A DNA stretch of 64,000 bases, from the NCBI GenBank assembly GCA_036971615.1, contig JAYKKR010000033.1, positions 248,001-312,000 of the forward strand, given 5' to 3'. This DNA is from Amyloporia xantha (taxonomy: Eukaryota > Basidiomycota > Agaricomycetes > Polyporales > Adustoporiaceae). The notes beneath the pieces were generated by a model. That model was not told the DNA's origin, did not search any database, and was given only the letters and a program-made list of their open reading frames with translations. This document shows, piece by piece, positions 1-9,853 of the stretch (positions within the stretch are counted from its first letter, which is position 1; the number at the start of each line of letters is the position of its first letter). Both the position numbers and the translations under genes were made by a program.

Positions 1-350
1 AGGGCGCCGAAGACGTTGCCTCAGGCTTTGGGACCGTCCTCAAGTTCCTCAAACGTGAGGACGAGCTCATGGCCCACGCCGGTGCTGCGACGGCAGCGGC
101 AGCGGCTACGGGTAGTGAGGTGATTAACAGAAAGAAGAACGGACACGTCACGGAGGACGTCGCGTCCGGTCTATTAGGCACCGTGCTCAAGTTACTCGAG
201 CGCGAAGATCCACTCCTTGCGCTGGCGTTCGAGAGGACATGTTGATAGCTCGTGCAGTTGCATCCTCTGATGGAAGCTACCCACTGGAGGAAGGTAGGCC
301 ACGGTGCGAAGGATGTTGCGTCCGGCCTCGTGACTGTCTTGAAGTCCTGA
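1..350 (+). pseudogene. Relic of a tandem-repeat protein (VLKFLKRED-type units), partial
   Basis: The frame starting at base 3 encodes two units of the pattern VASG-GTVLK(F/L)L(K/E)RED followed by leucine- and alanine-rich sequence, and ends at a stop at 243-245. A third unit (KDVASGLVTVLK) follows in the same frame at about 303-344 and stops at once, and an adjacent frame gives a REDMLIARA segment from about 230. The frame switches and stops indicate a decayed gene, or an intron I cannot place. The gene begins upstream of the window. The mirror copy is at 19274-19652. The repeat plan (amphipathic Leu-rich segment, dibasic or basic-acidic site, LLARA-like tail) resembles that of the secreted protein at 2823-3407. 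Confidence 0.5.
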
Positions 351-899
351 GGCGGGACGGTATGTGCTTGATTGATTTTGACCAGATTTTGGTGTATGGG
401 CACAATATGGGCACAGTATTTTTTATGATGATTATTTTACGAGGAGTATTGGTTTATCATTTTCAGTTCACGGCTGTAGGGTCGAACGTTCAAATGTGAT
501 TGCTCTGACTTCGAGCTCATGCAAAACCAATGTGATGGAGGCTTCTGAGAGAAATCCGATTTATGGCTGTTGCCACTGAGGTGCCATGTCCATAATACAA
601 ATGCATGGCAGCTCGTCGATGATGAGACACCGCTTTGAATGGGAATAAACAGCTCTACGAATGGTGTATATGAAAGCCTCTTAATGCGGATTGATTTGTG
701 AAACCAGGCCGCTGCTCAAGCTCTCATGTCGTATGCCAGTCGTGAAGTAATCATTGCAAAAGTTTTATCCATTCCGACTAGTATTCGAATGTAGAACAGT
801 CTTCAGCTGCTCATCAGTGAGTATATTTAGTTCAGACGGTGAGGTCGTTGGTCACAGTAAGTAAAAAATACAAATGATGCAATCCTCGTTGTTCCAAGC

Positions 900-1891
900 T
901 CACTGACTAGGCTTCGAGGCTCCAACGACGATTTCGCGAGTAAGATCGGACTTGAATTTACCGCTAAATTTGTCGTTAATGCTCTCCTTACATCTGAGTA
1001 AATGCCTTCATTCATCACCATCTGCTGGGCATCTTAAAGGTGCAAGCTATCAGTCTCAATGAGGCCACACATACTAGGCGACCTACAATAAGTAAACGTA
1101 GCAAGTCCAGATGCGATAGGGAAGAAAGGGGTGTCGCCATTAAAGTCTTCCGCCTTGCAGTTGCAGCACATGATGCGCAAATTCATTCTCCCTTCCTTAT
1201 CTTGCCTGTGAATGATATAGGCATATCAACGAATATACCACGCCAATATACCCACTCACTCGCACAAGCCCAGCTGAAAATCAATCGTGTGATTCTTCCC
1301 CGTGTTTTGACTGAATAGGGTGTACGCCTTCTGATTTATAGGATCTTGCAGTGCGTTGGTCGCCGCGACTAATTGCGCCTGCTCTGCGCTGTTAAATAAC
1401 TTCGAATGTTCCACGAAAAAAGAACAGCCTTGTCCACGGTTTCAATGTTGCTGGCAGGTTTGAACTTGACGAACCTAGGCGCAAGAGCGAGATTATTAAC
1501 CTAGAGATGATCGCCGTCATAAGAACACTACTGACTGGAAACCGGAGACATTCCATCCGACAGTTTCAAGAATGGACCTGTAATAGTCGTACCACTTCTG
1601 ACTTTTGTCACTTTCCAGGCGGTCGTACTTATTGTTCGCAGCCAACTGAGCGAACAAAAGCGAGTCCACAACGGCCGACTATAGGACGATGAGCTATCAA
1701 AGTTACGTATGAACAAGGTTAATAAGCACTACCTTCTGCTGGCCGTAAATATTGCCGACAAACGAGATCATTGCGGATTCGACCACCGATGCAGAATGGT
1801 TCTGGTTTGAGGCGGCTGTGGCGGGCTGGGGAGGACTCTGGACCTCGATGCCTTCAATGAACTGGAGGCGGGCTGCGATGGTCTTGTTCAT
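900..1891 (-). pseudogene. Broken left copy of the five-exon unknown-function gene
   Basis: This is the mirror image of the intact gene at 17626-18619: start codon at 1889-1891, same introns, same first exon. Two one-base losses break it. One is in a run of adenines at 1416-1421 (six here, seven in the intact copy) in exon 3; the other is at about 986-989 in the last exon. Each shifts the frame, so a full-length product cannot be made. Both lesions are homopolymer-type, so a base-calling or assembly error is a real alternative to true pseudogenisation. Confidence 0.8.
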
Positions 1892-2822
1892 GATGACAAT
1901 GAAGTGTTTGTTTCTTGTACTAGTAGCGACGACGAGGTGAAGGAGATGAAGGATCGAGATACGTTCAGAATCTTCACGTAGACATCATTTTATAGCGGTC
2001 GTCTGGGAATTGAGTACATGTCAATCACAGGATGGAACACGCTTCATTAGTGTGCTGTCACTTACTGCAGAAACTGCGGCTACGAAGTCGCACAACTGGG
2101 CAGCCATGATTCATTCTATGAGAGCATCTATGGAACGGAGCATTCAAAACTCCGTCAATAGACTTTGAAATACTGTAAGAAAGCGGCGTCAACAGCGTGT
2201 GGTCCCAGCAGACCAAAAAAGTGTGTATTTCATCTGTTTAGCTCCCATAGATCTTCCAGAATAGTTAAATTTGAGCGTTGGAGGATTCAGAATGGACAGG
2301 TTCCACAGACTGGGGTTTTTCTGATGGTCCGCATTCGGCCGTGTTTTCAAAGAGACGACGCATGTCCGGAGCTGACAATCTTAGGAAAGGTTGGGGCACT
2401 CATTCTCGTTTTGTCATCGTGTCATTCTCGTATAGGAATGAAATTGACGGATCGGCGAGGTGCGATCGTGCTATGCTATGAATGCTGGGTAGGTCAAAGT
2501 AAAACGCCTGTAGAGTGCTCACCTTGCCAGTGATCATGGTATGCATTGAAAGGCGATGTAGTCTGCTGACATTGGACCACTTCCTGAGAAAGCAGCTCGA
2601 CCTCCATTGGAATGTACCATCCTTCCATCGGTGAAACATTGTAGTGTGAGCCCTGAAATGCCTTTCAGCGTGGGCTTGGCCAGGTAGAAATTATGCGACA
2701 ATGGTAGCGCCAAATAAGCTGTACATCAGAAGTCAAAGAAGGAATGCAGCATGTGAGACAGCGGCGGGGCGAGGGATATTTTAGAAGAACGATGTACTAG
2801 AAAGGCGGAGGGAACAGAAGAA

Positions 2823-3407
2823 TCAAAGCACGAGTGTAATGACCACTTTCCCGTGGAGTGGAAGACCATTCGAAGAGAAACTTCCTGGGTGTACATTCAA
2901 AGGACCGGGTACATGTATTACGGGGGTGGGGTCTGCTCGGGCAAATAGCTCATCTTCGATCGAGCGAGCCAGTAATGCAGCGTCATCACGCTTCAGCAAG
3001 CTGAATAGCGAGCTAAGGCTGAAGGCCTGGCTGCCGGCCGCAGGGGCACTAGCTGGCTCGGCACGAGCGAGCAGTTCGTACTCGTCGCGCTTAAGTAAGT
3101 TGAAGAGAGAGCTAAGGCTGAATGCTTGGCTTCCAGCGGCGGGGGCAGGGGCACTGGCACGAGCAAAGAGCTCGTCGTCGATGGCACGTGCAAGCAATAC
3201 ATGGTCGTCGCGCTTGAGCCAGCTGAGGAGCGAGCTGAGGCTGAAGGCCTGGCTGCCGGCGGCGGGGGCTCTGGGTAAATAGGTAAGTTCAGTGTGCTTA
3301 TTAGCATATGCGGGTGCGACGTACGGGGCGACGGGGGCAGCCATCGCCGGTGCGACGGAGGCGGCAGCGACGGCAAGAATGATGGGGAGAGCAGTGGAAG
3401 TACGCAT
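2823..3407 (-). CDS. Secreted tandem-repeat protein with dibasic sites; candidate Kex2-processed peptide precursor
   Basis: Single-exon frame of 194 residues. Residues 1-24 form a classical signal peptide (MRTSTALP, then a hydrophobic Ala/Val-rich core, cleavage probably after AMA). Three near-identical repeats follow, at about residues 47-86, 87-120 and 121-160. Each contains APAAGSQAFSLSSL, then an aromatic/Leu-rich step, a Lys-Arg site at the same position, Asp-Asp or Asp-Glu, and LLARA. Two repeats also carry an (I)(D/E)DELFARA tail. Equally spaced KR sites in repeats behind a signal peptide are the hallmark of fungal Kex2-processed repeat proteins, which release several related small peptides in the secretory pathway. 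There is no C-terminal CaaX box, so it is not a lipopeptide pheromone. Residues 163-194 are read from the inverted-repeat arm (2823-2921), so the original C-terminus has been replaced. Secretion is well supported; processing is inferred from the motif pattern. Confidence 0.8.
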   Translation of the reverse strand: MRTSTALPIILAVAAASVAPAMAAPVAPYVAPAYANKHTELTYLPRAPAAGSQAFSLSSLLSWLKRDDHVLLARAIDDELFARASAPAPAAGSQAFSLSSLFNLLKRDEYELLARAEPASAPAAGSQAFSLSSLFSLLKRDDAALLARSIEDELFARADPTPVIHVPGPLNVHPGSFSSNGLPLHGKVVITLVL

Positions 3408-3634
3408 GCTGATTAGAATAATTCGGAGTGTAAAGAAGAGATTGTATTAAAGGAAAGCGTAGGATGGTGTCGTGAAAGTAGAAGGCTGGAAAGGAAGAAG
3501 TATCAATCAGGATTCGGGGTCGGTGTTGGATATTGAGGACTTACCAGCCAGTACCTGTACTTGAAAGACTTGAGCTCTGGGAGGAAATATGAACGAGGGG
3601 CTGAGAGCTGCAGAAACCTGAAAAAAAGTCCCAT

Positions 3635-3643
3635 GTTTTTATA
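3635..3643 (-). promoter_or_regulatory. Possible TATA box for the secreted repeat-protein gene
   Basis: On the minus strand this reads TATAAAAAC, about 230 bases upstream of the start codon at 3407, and the leader between them is pyrimidine-rich. The spacing would imply a long 5' UTR, so this is tentative. Confidence 0.35.
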
Positions 3644-4602
3644 CCTAGAAAGATTACGGAAGTACGGGCCCATACTTGCGATAACTCATGATGTTTCTGC
3701 CTTGCGGTATGAGACGCGACGACTCCGAATCGCCGGTACGAACAGCCACGAGTATAGCATACACGTACCGTAGCAACATGATCCAGAGGGCCTTCTGACC
3801 CGCGCGCTCACATGTCTTCACATGTATCCATGCTGCCATCATGGGTATGTCGGGCTTGGTCCTCTTGCCGAATAAGACTTTATAGCCATGCTGAGTAGGT
3901 GCAAGTGAATCAGACAGCACACGCCCAGTCCAGAAGTTCAATTCTTGGTTATCCGAGACTATGCGGTGCGAGGTGAATACACGGTGTTCGCCTCGCCTCA
4001 TCTACGAGCTCCCATGAGTTCACCCAGCGAATACATGAGCAGAGGCACTGATGGACGATGACATACGTCTATATACGTCTCATCACCTAGGGCGGCGTGT
4101 TGGTACACGTTCTGGCGGAGAGAGCTGGACATCTCGGGTAGAGCTCGTTATTGACATCTTCGGCGTCGATTCAAAGTAAACTGTCAGAGAGACGGCTCGG
4201 CTTGGACTGCAGGGAAGACCAGGTTGTTCAATTGATATAAATGCATGCGAGCTTTACACGATGATCAATGATTGGTTGACTATCCGAGAGACGAGTGTAT
4301 ACCAGAGTGCCTCTAGAGGACGCGGAGGACAGTAACCACTTTGGGGTAGACGCTCGCAAGGCCCTTGATTCAAATGCACGTGGTCGAGCGGACGACTGCA
4401 AGTTACAGCTTCATCTTCAGCATTCACGACTACCGCGCAGGGCATCTCTCAAATACGAGCTGCTCCCCAATAGACCACCCACTATAAATCGTGAGTCGCG
4501 ATTGATCAACTGTCGCTCGATGAAGTTCAACGGAGGACATGCAGGATCTCATCCTCGTTTGTCACTTTGTGTCTCGCAACAGAGGTCGAATTCGAAGTAG
4601 CC
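3644..4602. other. Intergenic region upstream of the first F-box gene
   Basis: No frame here resembles a known family. The last 110 bases match the leader of the other F-box genes, including a likely 5' UTR intron from a GTGAGTC donor near 4491 to a CAG acceptor just before 4543. Confidence 0.5.
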
Positions 4603-5941
4603 ATGACACTACCCCTTCCTCCTGAAATCTGGGACTCCGTTATTGATTGCCTAGTGGGCGACTATAGCGCGCTGTTGACCTGCATGCTGGTCTGCAAATC
4701 CTGGGAACCCAGAAGCCGGCATAACCTGCCTCGAGACATGTCATTTTACAATCGAGACGAGGTTGTGCAGGTTGCCCTGGGTAACGGAACACGGTGGAAA
4801 GGACCAGAGGTTGTAAATATAATCGGTGGCACTGGTGACGAGCACAAGCCAATCCCCCATCTAAGCATGTTCGCCATGATGCTGGCAGGCCGATGGACCC
4901 AAGTGCGGAACCTGGGTATCCAAGGTGCTGCATGGCATGCGGGAAACATGACGCCGAAAGTGTTCCTCCATCTCTCTGCCTTCTCCTCCGTCACAACCCT
5001 CAGGTTTCATCAAGTAACTTTGCCATCGATCACGACGCTGCGTCGGCTCATCTGCTCTTTTCCAAATCTCCGAGACCTTCGTTGCTCTAATCTGTCTTGC
5101 CCGGAGGATGGAGCTGTTCCTGCTTTTGCAAAGTGGCCACAAACGTTATCGGCGTTGGACCTATCCGGCAGCGGGGCCTCGATCACTGGCGTCGCGAACC
5201 TGTTGCTCGCTTCTGGTGTCGTTGCCCACCTGCATCATCTACATTTTGACTACCAATACATCGAGTCTCCTGCACATGCACGTGCATCAGCCTCCCTACA
5301 AGCATTGGTGGACACTGCAGGCACATCATTGCGTAGATTCTTGTTGTCGTTGAATGTGGGATCCAAATGGAATCGGACCGTTGACAGCGCAAAACTCCGT
5401 CCGTCCATTTTTTTTTCATTGACAGAACAATACTTATCACTGACTCATTTGCTCCCGTAGCCTGTCCAAACCTCGTTCACAATACAAAGCTCGAAACGCT
5501 GGGGCTTATTCTATACGACGTTTGCGAAAGTGCCGACTACGACTGGACGCTTCGAACTATTTCGCACATCACACCTGATGTCGTCAAGAATGTTTGGATT
5601 AGAATCACACTGGGGGATGCCTTGCCAGTTGATACGGCTGTGGCGAGAATCGTGCAAGACTTCTGTGTCCGGCTGGATGAAGTTCTGTCTTCTCTCCCTG
5701 GCTATTCCAACCTCGAAAAGGTTTCACTTAATCTGCTCACCGTCTCCGATCATACATGGGAAGATCCGGGGCGGCAATTGCTGCCCCAGGTGACGTCCCA
5801 AATGCCTCGACTGCATGAGCGAGGAATTTTGCGGTGCGTATTGGATTCCCGAATCTATTGATCTGGCTGATAGACGTTTTTCATTCCATCCCGCTCAGAA
5901 TTCATGTTAACTACATTGAACTCAAGAGTTCCACCTTGTAG
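4603..5941 (+). CDS. F-box/leucine-rich-repeat-like protein, array copy 1
   Basis: Three exons: 4603-5398, 5461-5833 and 5899-5941, giving 403 residues. Residues 3-40 are an F-box-like domain (LPPEIWDSVIDCL, LVCKSW, RSRHNLP), the segment that normally binds Skp1 in an SCF ubiquitin ligase. The rest has irregular leucine-rich segments such as TTLRRLIC-FPNL, typical of large mushroom F-box families whose substrates are unknown. The first donor is shifted 3 bases relative to its sisters (GTCCGT instead of GTGCGT). In the last exon a CAG found in the sister genes is TAG, so this copy ends about 16 residues early. The start was chosen because an upstream in-frame Met lies in what is UTR in the other copies. 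Confidence 0.85.
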
Positions 5942-6573
5942 ATCTATCCGCCAGACGAGTAGGTCGGTACCCTACAATCAGTTTCGTGGACATAATTCAG
6001 ACTCCCCATGTCTCCACCATCTCGACGTCATACTATTCTTGTATTTATCTAACCCGGAACAGTCGACTTGTACTTCATGTTTGTCATTTTCTCGTCGATG
6101 TACTCGGGGGGTTCACAAGTTCCTCTGTATAGTATATAGCTCCATTTCCTGCTTCAGGTTCGAGACTTGTTACACCGTAGCTATCCCAGTGCTCTGCTTG
6201 TGCTCTCCATGTCACTTTTACGGGGTTCCGTTTGTGTCTGACTGTCTGTGAATTACGCCCTTGTATGTATACAACACGGACCACGATCCGGAATGTATGG
6301 ACATTGCGATTTATATGTACTGGATCAGCGAATTCCCCTCGCCCAAGTTCAAAGGCTCTAGGCGCGATCGATGAGCACATATTCATAGTGTCCCGACGCG
6401 CTTCGTTACCTCTTCGATGCAACTCACACTATTACATAGACCTTCACGCACCACATCCCGTTCCTGTGTTTCTGCCTCTTCCAAATCTCTCGTCTTAGAT
6501 CTAGTATTAGTCGGTTCGCACACTCTAACATCCACGGACCACTTCCCCATTCACCCCGCTGCTGCTGGCACTA
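5942..6573. other. F-box-type intergenic sequence with a second upstream-block copy
   Basis: Bases 6360-6573 are clearly related to 9415-9650, which lie just before the second F-box gene (shared stretches include GATCGATGAGCACATA, then GGTTCGCACACTCT and ATCCACGGACCAC). The La gene therefore lies between two direct copies of an F-box upstream block. No coding frame is recognised. Confidence 0.5.
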
Positions 6574-8612
6574 CTATCCGTAGAAGCTCTGCATCCCACC
6601 ACCGCGTTGCGGGAATTGTATTCGCCGTGCGGCGAACCGTGCGCGCTCGATCTGGAACACTTCCTCGGTCTCCTCTGTATAGCGTACTTCAGGATGCAGG
6701 ATACATGAAGACGATGGCGGCGAGGAGGAACTCACCATCGGGGATACTCCAGGTGACCTCCTTGCCGTTGAGCGTTTTCAGGTGCCCCTTCACATAGGTG
6801 ATCTCATCCTCGGTGAGGGCCTTGTCAAAGCCAACGAGCCCTGAGCTCTCTCCCCGCAAATATTTGACGAACGGAATGGGTGAGAAGCGCTCCTTGAGCG
6901 CGCCCTGCAATATCTCTTCAATATAACGGCAAACAGGTTCAGCGATGTGCATGGCGGACCTTGATCTCGTCGACGCTGACATCCTCCCCGCTGCCTTCGA
7001 ACTTCATTGACGCGCCCTCAACGAGGAGTACTTCCTCATCCACCACGCTGCCGTTACCATTCTTGTCCTCTTGTACGCGGATCTTGTTGCCCATGAACTC
7101 AAGGAAGACCTCACGCCTTGACTTCTCCTTCTCCTTGTCTTTGTTGTCGTTTCCCTTTCCTTCTGCCCGTGCCGTCATCTCCTTGAACGCGTTGAAGCCC
7201 TTGCGGCCCTCCTCTGCGAGGTTCTGCCTCCGAATGACCGCCGAATTCCCCGTGAGGCCCTCTTCTTTGATCTTCATGTCGCAATATGCCTCCCTGACAA
7301 AGTGTGAAAAGGGAATAACGACTGAAACCTAAGAAATTTCACTTTGACATGATCAGGAGCTCTTCTCCGTTCCATGAAGGCTTCGGGTCCGCGTTCAAGA
7401 AAGCCTCCACCGATCGGTCGTCAGCGAATTCTACAAACACAGAGCCCTCACGCCACTTATGAGATGTATGCATTAGTCGATGAAAGAGACATCTACCTTG
7501 AACTCCCTCGTCGCGTCAATCCGCCGCATGTGCACAGTATTCGTCTTGCCGTATTTGTTGAAGAATTCCTCAAGCTGTTTCTGTATCCCGTCCACTTCCG
7601 CACCGAACCCTTTCTGTAGATGTCTTGATAACGACCGATGGCAGTACCCGCGGAGCGTGACGTACCGCGTAAATGCTCCTCTCGGACTGGCCTTTCGGCT
7701 CCTGCACTTCTGTTCGGCGACGCACTTGCGTGCCCTCCGCGTTGACCTCGAGCTCCTCGCTCAAACGCAGCGCGTGAATGATCCATTCAAGCCCGAGCGG
7801 CTGGAATTCGCGCATACGCTTGAAAGACGCAAGTGTTTTGATTTCCACCCAGTGCTCCTCATTCATAGTGTGCAGTGTCCACATGAATCTACATGTCCCC
7901 ATGTTCAGCGACCTCGATATCCACAGCCATTACCCGTACGCCTTTAGGGCAATGTGCCCTCATCATGTTCCAGAAATGAATCTCTCAGTAGACAGGATGT
8001 TCTCCAGGGATGCGCTTGAATCGGACACTCTCGAGTGGGTTTTCCCAATGGGAGCCAGGTAAATGCATAAGCCTTGCAACTTGGAGCGCAAAACCTAACA
8101 CAGTCGATCTCCCGGATGCATTCCGCGTCGACCCTGCCTGTGTTCGAATTCTCCTATGAGACCGTATCGATCTCATAGACACCACAGACTCAGACTGCAG
8201 AGTCTAGGTCCGAGCGCTCAGCCTCAAAGCCGCAATGCCTTGTTTAACTTTTTGAGCCGTGAGCTCGGTCTTCGAAGCCCAGACCAACACGAACCTGGAG
8301 AGAGTGAAGGATGCATACGTACTTATCGTAAGGAAGGTTGGAGTCCGCAAAGTAGGATTCAACTGGATTGAAATCTCATGAATTCGGGGACAGTTTCTGG
8401 TCGAGGCAATACGCACTTTGCCTCATAGCCTCCAATGTTTTGTCCCGGTCTCCGTCCAAGCTCATTGAGTTCATTTCTGAGCTCACCCTGGTCTCACCGT
8501 CGGCTTTGCTCACTGCCTCTGCCCCCTTGACTTGCTTCGGTTGCGTCTCGGCTTTGCCATCCATCTTCACTTCTTCCGAAAGAGAAGGTGTATCCACTGC
8601 AAATGCAGCCAT
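6574..8612 (-). CDS. LHP1: La ribonucleoprotein homologue (La motif, RRM1, C-terminal RRM)
   Basis: La proteins bind the 3' oligo-uridine tail of new RNA polymerase III transcripts in the nucleus and protect and fold precursor tRNAs and other small RNAs. Eight exons on the minus strand: 8612-8417, 8362-8323, 7888-7666, 7613-7497, 7446-7343, 7293-6960, 6904-6736 and 6674-6574. They join in frame to 427 residues. The La motif (about residues 60-145) shows YFADSNLPYDKFMW, IKTLASFKRMR and the acidic strand ELEV. RRM1 (about 154-230) contains HMRRIDATREFKGSVFVEFAD. A basic linker follows, then the C-terminal RRM (about 275-395) with RFSPIPFVKY and SGLVGFDKAL, and an Arg-rich tail. All key La-motif residues I can check are present. 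The second intron (7889-8322) is 434 bases, against about 50-100 for the others. It is the only recognisable housekeeping gene in the window. Confidence 0.93.
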
Positions 8613-8695
8613 GACATTGACAAAAGCGAAAGAAACAGGAGCAACCTAAGAGAAGTTATCGACGATCGTGATCCCCGATCGTTCGCAGTACGAGT

Positions 8696-8701
8696 CACGT
8701 G
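8696..8701. promoter_or_regulatory. CACGTG E-box in a block repeated once per array interval
   Basis: Here it lies 84 bases upstream of the La start codon. The same core, followed by related GC-rich sequence (typically ACCGACGGGCGTCGG), recurs at 20245-20250, 24461-24466, 29546-29551, 51702-51707 and 56426-56431, each 1.2-2.0 kb before the next F-box start. CACGTG is the classical bHLH target; binding here is inferred only. Confidence 0.4.
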
Positions 8702-8711
8702 CCCTGCCCAC

Positions 8712-8758
8712 GGGCGTCGGGGGTCGTTCGTCGTAACGACGAACGACCCCCGACGCCC
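8712..8758. repeat. Perfect 22-bp-stem hairpin in the La upstream region
   Basis: Bases 8712-8733 are exactly complementary to 8737-8758 with a three-base loop. The stem is very GC-rich. It starts 100 bases upstream of the La start codon. The sister intervals keep the GGGCGTCGG part but not the second arm, so the palindrome arose in this copy. Confidence 0.85.
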
Positions 8759-9853
8759 CGTCGTGAGTACGCGGTCCTCGTATTCTGTGCCAATTGGTGT
8801 TTAGGCCTCCTCCATCTGCCTCACTGAAGCTTATCTGACTGGCCAGCATGCCCTAGACTTTGGCATAGGTGCTTACGCAGTGGAAGGGTTCTCAATCGTG
8901 TCGCGCGTACAACATTTGGTTCCTGCTTCTCTAACGTCAGCAACAAATTTCTCCCCTGCCTCTTCCGTGTCGTGCTGCAGACACATCGCATGTGATAACT
9001 TGGTGATAATGAACGGATAGGAAAAGAGTAGGGCAGGGTGTTGTGGGACGACAGTGCAATAAGCGTGGTTGGACCAGGTACGCAACTTCCAATACATGCT
9101 ACGTAGCGTCTTAGCGTCGTCAAGGAACTGAGCTTGGTGTAATAATATTGTCAGGGAAGCCCGCGTTTTCGGGCTGCCCTACCATGCTCCTGCGAAAACA
9201 TGAGAAGTTCCCTTACCACTCCCACATCAAGACGATTCTCAACTTCTGACAGGACAGCTTCAAAGGTGATATCTGTGACGCCCTGATGAATAATTATTCG
9301 AGGAATTCCATGGCAACGAGGTCATCGAGCAGAGGGCGCGGCGTTGTCTCAGTAGTCAGGACTCAGTTCGACAGTCGGAGTCCAGAGCTCAGCTCTCGCA
9401 GTTGCGGGATGTCTCGATAGGTGTGATCGATGAGCACATATCCATAGAGACCCAGCCCGCCCAGTTGCCTCGAGACAGCCTTCGAGACAACGCATCCTGC
9501 ACACACTAGTACATAGACCTCCCTGCACTGCATCTTTATCTGTATCTCTCTCCTCCCTCATCTGATATCCAGCACTAATCGGTTCGCACACTCTGACATC
9601 CACCGACCACCATTTCACCATTCACTTCTGCTGCCGCCATCACTATCCGTACGATCTCTGCGCGGTCGTTCCGCGCGCTCATTTGGGACTACCACACGGG
9701 ACTTTACGTATATTCAGAAGAACGCCTGCCATCCATCGTAGGTCACAATAGCTCAGATATGGCTCGATCAATTTGACTGGACGACATATAGGCTCTCGTT
9801 CATCCTCATTCGTCAGCTCGAGTCTTGCGTCAGCGGTCGAATTCGAGGCTGCC
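8759..9853. other. Upstream region of F-box array copy 2
   Basis: Non-coding as far as I can see. It matches the blocks before the other F-box genes, including the distal part with a CTCTCGCAGT segment, a likely TATA-like CTAGTACATAGACC near 9508, and the leader intron (about 9728-9782). Confidence 0.5.

Larger units (their letters stand above)
1..2921. repeat. Left arm of a large inverted repeat (cut by window start)
   Basis: Reading the reverse complement of 16596-19518 reproduces this stretch almost base for base. Paired coordinates add up to 19517-19519, the drift coming from single-base indels near 988 and 1416-1421. The arm ends exactly at 2921: up to there it matches both other copies, then it enters the secreted repeat-protein gene while the other two copies go on into a shared sequence. 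The arm therefore looks like the derived, broken copy. Its outer end lies beyond base 1. Confidence 0.95.

Noticed and set aside
2839..3376. Long overlapping frames on both strands inside the secreted repeat-protein gene (plus strand 2839-3282, minus strand 2993-3376)
   Set aside because: They mirror the tandem repeats of the real gene and lack a start context, signal peptide or homology; the minus-strand frame with the signal peptide explains the repeats better.
2823..3407. Reading the repeat protein as a mating pheromone precursor
   Set aside because: Basidiomycete lipopeptide pheromones are short and end in CaaX; this protein has an N-terminal signal peptide and no such end.
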